From Emergomyces orientalis (taxonomy: Eukaryota > Ascomycota > Eurotiomycetes > Onygenales > Ajellomycetaceae): a DNA stretch of 64,000 nucleotides. The notes under the pieces were generated by a model. It was not told where the DNA came from. It saw nothing but the letters and a program-made list of their open reading frames with translations, and searched no databases. Shown here piece by piece: positions 58,043-64,000 of this stretch (its first letter is position 1; the number at the start of each line of letters is the position of its first letter). Position numbers and translations under genes: made by a program. The stretch covers positions 1,488,001 through 1,552,000 of the forward strand of contig MOWL01000023.1 of assembly GCA_002110485.1 (NCBI GenBank), in the 5' to 3' direction.

Positions 58043-60326
58043 ATGCATATACTCCCATCCTCCCTCGCGGAGATGATGATACCTGCACTGCTGTCGATAT
58101 GTGCATTCACCCTCCTCCCCGCCCAAGCGGAGGCGCAGATATCTCGCCCTTCCAACGATACAGCAGACCTCTACCTCCCTAGGCCTAACGCAAGTTGCCA
58201 GCTCCATACTAGGCAGTTTCCGCTGCCTCCAATCAAACTGGCGCCACTGACCGGGTCCTTGAGAAAGATGTTCCGGGATGGCTTCGAACCGGTATGAGAG
58301 TCTGCTATTTTGTTTTGTTGCAGAGGAATATAGAGTTATATCAGTCCCCTCCGCCACCCCCGCCACCCCCTCCTTTCCAGACCATCAGCATTGGATTTTG
58401 AGTTTTGGAACAACTGGCTAACTTATATATCGGTGTACCTCCAAACAGGATTTCAATATCACTGGAACATTAGTGACCATAGGCGCAAATAATACCACCA
58501 GGGTCAATGAGAATACCATCGCTTTAATCAGCTGCGATGAGTCTGCCTATTCTGGCGAACTCAAGGTGGACGACACTCTGCGATTAGCCATCACTGGGTC
58601 CTCCAATCCCAACGCGATCATCCTCTACAGCACCGAGTTTACTCACTGCAACTACACCCCCGAGGATCGTAACTGGCCCCAATACGCGAATATATTTACC
58701 ATCACTAATCCCCTAACTGCGCGTGAAATAATAGTCGGCCTACACTCTGAGGAAAAGCCGCAAGGGAACTCAAACATAGTTCCAGGCATGACGGTATCTC
58801 CATTCAAGGCTGGGGATGAAGGTGGCCAGCGAAATAACGGTTAGTTAATACGTAGCAAAAGAAAACTTGATATTGTCTCTGAGTCTAAACCAACATTTCA
58901 GTAGCCATGATAATCCTGTATAGCATTACGGGTATCATAACTGCTCTGTTCCTCACCGTCATCGTCACCGGAGCCATTCGTGCCCATCTCAACCCGGAGC
59001 GTTACGGGCCCCGCAACGCCGTTGGTAGGCCCCGCCAGAGTCGTGCCAAGGGCATTGCACGAGCCATGCTCGAAACACTACCTATTGTCAAGTTTGGCGA
59101 TCCCGAAAACGGGAAATCACCAACCACGAAGCCGGATATTGAGCTAGCGTCCAATGATGGAGATGCTGAGCATGGTCGGAGTAGAAGTGACGTAAGGCCT
59201 GACGGGGTCAAAACCCCTGAAACCCAACAAATAGACCAGCAACAACCGCAACCAGAAACACAACAACGGCACCAGACAGCTCAATCAACTGCAGAGCCCT
59301 CGACATCTCATGTTGACGCGGACAAGGAACAACAGCAAGACGAAGGTATCATTGGCCCAGCATCACCCGAACGGAAACCCGTCAACCAGGACCAAGCGAC
59401 AGAAGCCGGTACACTGGGCTGCCCAATCTGCACAGATGACTTCATAAAAGGTCAAGACGTGAGGCTCCTCCCGTGCCAGCACAAATTTCACCCGGAATGT
59501 GTTGACCCCTGGTTAATAAACGTGTCCGGGACCTGTCCTCTCTGGTAAGCCCACCCCATACATATCCCTCTCCTACCTATCACGAAAGGTAAAATATAAT
59601 AAATATAATAAACATACCCATTTCTAACCCCCAATTAACCACAGCCGCGTAAACCTCAACCCCCAAGAACCCGACCCCGACCCCGACCCCGAAGACCCCA
59701 CAGCCACAACCTCCACAACCACTACTGCAACTACCAACCCGACCACAATACCCCCAACTGCTACCACGCCTACATCCGCAACAACAACCCAACGCCACCA
59801 CCACCAATCCCGCCTCTCTTCCTCCCGCCGCTACCACGGCCTATCTTCCTACTTCGTTCCCGCCTCTAGCCGCATGGTTTTCGAAACAGGTATTGAAAAC
59901 GGTGACCTCGAAAACCGCCTTGATACGCTCCGACGCATGCGCAACGAGCACCAGGCGAACAGCCTGACGGCCACGGGGGCGATTGAGCCGCCCTCCTCGT
60001 CGCCGTCACCAGCAGCAGCAGCAAGTAGTGCGGGGGCGGCGGGGCAGGCAGATGAAGCGTCGAGGAGGAATCGGTTGTCCACACGGCTAAGGGATAGGTT
60101 CCGGATACGGACGAGGAGGCACGGGGCGGATGGTGATGGTGATGCAGATGTAGACGAAGAACTTGCTGGTGCTGGTGCTGGTGCTGATACCACGCCAAAT
60201 ACCGTTGCCAGTGCCAGTACAATTGCGAGCCCTCCAACTAATGCAGGCGGTGTTGCAGAGACTCCTGCAGATGCTGCCATTACTACTCCTTCTCAACAAA
60301 CGACGACAAATACGGCGCCTACCTAG
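58043..60326 (+). CDS. Membrane-anchored RING-H2 E3 ubiquitin ligase (GRAIL/RNF13-like layout)
   Basis: Four exons (58043-58291, 58449-58839, 58902-59544, 59645-60326) join in phase to 654 residues. A signal peptide (residues about 10-30, MMIPALLSICAFTLLPAQAEA) leads a lumenal domain of about 180 residues with several N-glycosylation sequons (NDT, NAS, NIT, NNT). Its position suggests a protease-associated domain, but it is diverged. A membrane helix lies at about 216-237. After a Gln/Pro-rich linker, the RING-H2 finger spans residues 387-428: CPIC, then LLPCQHKFHPECVDPWL, and CPLC, whose last Cys codon is split by the third intron. The tail is Asp/Pro/Thr-rich and basic. This is the layout of endosomal or vacuolar PA-TM-RING ligases that ubiquitinate membrane cargo. 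An alternative start is the Met pair about ten residues in. Confidence 0.92.
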
Positions 60327-61785
60327 CTCGGTAGATAAAACGAGATGTGCCATGTCGCCTCCTCTCCCATTATTCCTCAATAACTCCCCATTTTTGACCC
60401 TCCGTGTTATAAAGAAAAATATATTAGTACAGTGTACGCACAATGAGCCAACGAATATTTGTGTTTTGTCTATATCTTACCTATCTACCTACCCCTACTT
60501 ATGTACCTTGTCTAACGGCCACTCCTTTCGTCCGTGGGATTTGTTTTTTGTCATTGTCCATTATTGTTACGTCTATTCTAATGCAAAGCATATGTGATGG
60601 GTGGATGGATCTGCGTTTTTAAGCCAGCGTGGTTTTTATTATGGATATTGTTTTCGCTTTTGTCTTTACTTGGGATTTCTTTTTTTTTTGTTCTTTTTGT
60701 TCCATTTTGGCCTGTTTTTACATTTTTACTAGACTGATGCTCACGATAGGATATTTTTATGGGTTTTATATTCCTTTTCTTGAGTATTTGATGGCCTCCC
60801 TTCTCGAAACAAATGTAGCTTGCAGGAGCAAATCCCTTAGATTGCTAGGGACTGTACATACGACCGAAACAGTTAAGTCATACAGATGGGATTTTTTTTT
60901 GTATTGCTAATTTTCCTGTTTGTAAAAACTCAACCAAACAGAAGCGAGTCAGCTCTAACACACAACGAATCATTGATTTCAAGTTCCTCAAAACAGTGGA
61001 AGTCGACGTGGTGCCTGTCTGCATGGGCATATATAATTTCGCATCTTCATGCACTCAATTCTATCCGACGAAATAGTCAAAGGTGGTGTGCAGGGGTAGT
61101 TCCTTAGCTCTGACAGCTTCCCGGTAAGCCATAGTTTGCGATTGGTTGGAAAGGTCTTATTTTCAGAATGATCAATCTACTCAAAGTGAGAAATCATTAA
61201 AAAACATGTTTCAAGAAAAATCATAGGGAAAAAAAATCATAACGGTTACGCTTCCACGTTTCGCAAATTTCCATCCAGAGAAACATCTTTGTTTTAGCTA
61301 CGGAAGAAGGACGGGTATAATATAAATAATGAATTATTTAACTTTTACATTAGTTTAACCCGCTCTGCAGAGCTACCCATGCCGGATCTTGTCCACATCT
61401 ACCAACCTTACAGGGAAACGTCCCGCCCTCCTCCAGAGCCCCACTGGCAAATCGTTAATATTTATATAGGCTTACGCAGGGTTAAATAAATGCTAGTAGT
61501 AGAATTTGAAATTCTGAGGGTTAAAAAGAAAACAACTAAAAGTAAAACCAGAGATGTTGAAAAGGCGCCTCAAATGCAAAATGCGAAAATGCCCGCCAGT
61601 AACAAAGCAAAGAACGTGCAATACAATTACTCCAGTATGTGTCTAAATGCTCGAAGATCCTGAGAAAGATTCCCCTGCCCCATTTTCATGTCAAATCCAC
61701 GTACATTCCCCATGCTAACGTACTGCAAACAACAAATCTCTTCATGACAAGCCCTCCCCTCCCCCCCGCGGCCACCCCTGTCCTG
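60327..61785. other. Convergent intergenic region, no gene recognised
   Basis: AT-rich 3' flanks of the RING gene and the small membrane-protein gene. No RNA gene, repeat or motif-bearing frame was recognised. Confidence 0.45.
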
Positions 61786-62618
61786 TCATCCAACAATAAT
61801 AATCTTACCCGCCTCCGGCCTACACTCCGGAGCCAACGCATAAGCGCCCCGCCCATACATATCTAGCATGGTCCCCAAACTCGAATTAGCCTGCAGCACC
61901 GCGAAGACTAGCGGTGGCGAACCAATTGCCAAAGTCACAAGCGCGGATAGAATCAGCGCATCAACCGCTAGCATCGGTCGAGACAGATGTAGCGGCGTCT
62001 CATAAATTCTGGCCGCGACGGCGCCATCATGGACAAATCGATGAAATAAAACATGACGCCTGCCGCAAAATAGAGATTAGACGGCGAGAGGGCGCGGGAG
62101 ATCGACCGGATGGGTCCTGCGGTTGGCGTCGGCTGTCGAGGAGGTGGTAGCGGGATATCCATGGGCGGGCCTGCTGCTGCTACTGATACCATCATACCAG
62201 AACCGGTTCCCTGCGCCTGATATTGAAACTCAGCAACCAGCTTTCTATAGCCGTTGAACGCCTTGGCGGCTTCGGTGTTTGGGGTGGTTTCTGTTTCCTT
62301 GCCGGCCTCGTACAGGGGCTTTTCACTGCCCCTGGCAGCCTTGGGGGTGGCCCAGGTGTGGCCTATTAGCTCACCGGCCGGGTCATGTTCTTCTGTCGTA
62401 GTGGGTTCGCGGAGGCTGAAGTTTATCACGAGCTGGTCGCCGTCGTTGAGCATGGCAAGGAAGAGCTGGTAGAGCAACGGTTGTGGGCCGCTGGGGCATA
62501 TGAGTATGAATTCGTTGGCGAAGTCGATGGCGCCTGCGCGATCGGTGAATATGCGGCCATTGGCGTTTTCAATGGCGGCAAGGGCTGAGGTGCCCGGGGC
62601 GAAGGACATCCGCTCCAT
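61786..62618 (-). CDS. Hypothetical protein with C-terminal membrane segments; 3' structure uncertain
   Basis: An open frame from ATG 62618 encodes a soluble first 150 residues (SALAAIENANGRIFTDRAG, then QPLLYQLFLAMLNDGDQLVINFSL) and a Pro-rich linker. It then either ends at 61968 with a hydrophobic segment (FAAGVMFYFIDLSMM) or switches frame by splicing. In the other frame 62059-61786 is open and encodes a stronger hydrophobic stretch (MLAVDALILSALVTLAIGS, PPLVFAVLQ) ending at 61786. An intron 62106-62060 (GTCGAT...CTAAT...GCAG, 47 bases) or 62082-62009 (GTCTAA...CCAG, 74 bases) would join the two in phase, giving 261 or 252 residues. Neither donor is a good consensus. I do not recognise the family. 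Confidence 0.5.
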
Positions 62619-64000
62619 GGATTTCGCCTTATGGGGTGGGCGTGTTGGGTGCTAGGTAGGGAGGATGGGGAGCGGAGCGGGTTTCTTATTGATAAGGGTA
62701 GGAGTGAAGAGGCGTCATTGGTAATTGGAGGAAAAGTAATGGGGCAGACAGGTGGTTTTGTAGTGAAGGGGGAAGTTAGGGCAACAACGGAGAATGAGGG
62801 AGAAAAATGAATTTGCTAATCATTTTGTTCTTTCTCCATCACAATAAAATGTCTTATCTGTCAGAAGAGAGAAAAGAAGAAGAAAAAAAAAGAAATGAAG
62901 AGCCCGCTTGACAGTATCATCAAGGCCAAATAGAAATTCCTCGGACCTAGAGGGGTCCATGGCATTCGCTCACTCCTTATTCACAAGATGGACTATTAGT
63001 GTAACAAGGTATTTAACTCCCACATTCATGTATAGAGTATGCATGCCGGGTATAAGGTGCATGGTTCGGGGCCATCTCAAGGACAAGGTCCCGCGTCGGA
63101 TTTCCGGGCCAGCCATTGGTGTATTACTCTCGGTTCATCCGCAGGGAAACGAGGTTGTGGGTAGGGTTTGAAGCGGAGTGTATCAGTGGCCTGGAAGAGG
63201 GGGGTCGTACTAATTGCTAGATTGGCCATGCCTTGTAGATTATTGCTAGGCGATGGACCGACCCTTCGTGACCTGTTGGCCTAGGTATGGATCCAGCCCG
63301 CCCGGAGAAGGTCGGTTGGACATGTGTGGAGATTCGCCGGAGCCCCTAAGTCGAGTTTGTTCTTGAGTTTTGCCATTTCTCTTCTGTTTTCCTGGAGGCG
63401 GGGGGCGGGGGAGAGCTTATTATCCTCTTCCCAGGTAACTTGCCTGTGGCTGGCAGTTAATCTAGTCATCTGCTCTTTGCAGTTGTTGCGACGTTTGTTC
63501 CAAACGAAGCGCCATATTTAAAGCGGTCTAAACAAGCAAAGCCGTTAGTCACCTGGTCACCCAGCATTTAATCAGCCATCCATATTATCCAGATGTATGG
63601 TACATACGTACCTAGGTACTTTCCCATGGATGATGGGAGGGGGAAAACGAGCAAAGAAAAGCCCCAACAAACTAAAAGCAGAAGACAGCAGGGCTGGGGC
63701 TGTCATCGTGTGTATCAATGACGCTAAAACTGATCGGCCTCTCCGTTCGAATTTACACTACCCTGCTTTTTATTGGTTAATTCGGTGGGTAGTTCCTTGC
63801 ACTGCTCATTGAAAATAGCACGCATATGGATCGGCAAACAATGGCTTGTATGGAGCCAGAACCTTCTGAACAGGCATTGGCTGGTGATGAGTTTCAGTAT
63901 CCTGCTTCACATGTGTTGCTGAGAGTTCTCCGCATGCACTAGAGCATTGATGGCTCGGAACAATTGTAACTCTACTGTGGATCTGTACATATTTGGAAGC
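62619..64000. other. Right-hand window edge, no gene recognised
   Basis: Upstream of the preceding - strand gene. Short frames near 62908-63171 and 63324-63521 show no motif. Any next gene begins outside the window. Confidence 0.4.

Noticed and set aside
1..64000. CRISPR arrays, ribosomal RNA genes, bacterial operon signals
   Set aside because: No regularly spaced repeats or rRNA-like segments; gene structure is eukaryotic.

Overview
The window is nuclear DNA of a filamentous ascomycete. Genes carry several short introns (about 47-170 bases) with GT/AG ends, both strands are used, and there are no operons. Family content fits Eurotiomycetes: a 1,532-residue eIF4G, REF/ALY-type RNA factor, MirB/Sit-type siderophore transporter, MGM101, fungal MscS with an EF-hand. 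Remnants of the fungal aminoglycoside-phosphotransferase-like (APH) kinase family, expanded in Onygenales, point to that order. This placement is inference; no species is claimed. Reading frames were checked exon by exon, and for most genes the summed exon lengths are divisible by three.

Layout. 0-14.3 kb is ordinary: 5' part of NDUFAF7 (-), an RRM mRNA-export factor (-), a Ser-rich unknown (+), then eIF4G (-). 15-25 kb is an accessory tract: an APH kinase pseudogene whose N-lobe lies on the opposite strand from the rest (best explained by an internal inversion), a decayed AIM9-like kinase, AT-rich repeat relics, one intact secreted PBP-fold gene, a foldback element and a complete tRNA-derived SINE with a 13-base target duplication. 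25-34 kb holds a repeat-built coiled-coil unknown (-), an HVA22/REEP membrane protein (-), a decayed FAD oxidoreductase (-) and an intact siderophore transporter (-) with GATA-type iron-regulatory motifs upstream. 37-48 kb is a conserved block: TANGO2 (+), biotin-protein ligase (-) in a tight divergent pair with COA4 (+), MGM101 (+), MscS channel (-). 50-54 kb carries the most unusual gene, a 1,276-residue protein with signal peptide, haem peroxidase, membrane segment and cytochrome P450. 58-60 kb is a membrane RING-H2 ubiquitin ligase (+), and 62 kb a small putative membrane protein (-).

Functional themes. Several genes serve mitochondria (NDUFAF7 for complex I, COA4 for complex IV, MGM101 for mtDNA, biotin ligase for carboxylases, TANGO2). 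Two serve gene expression (eIF4G, REF/ALY). Others handle membranes and environment (HVA22/REEP, MscS, siderophore uptake, RING ligase). The peroxidase-P450 fusion probably oxidises a lipid across the ER membrane. It differs in architecture from the well-known Ppo oxylipin synthases.
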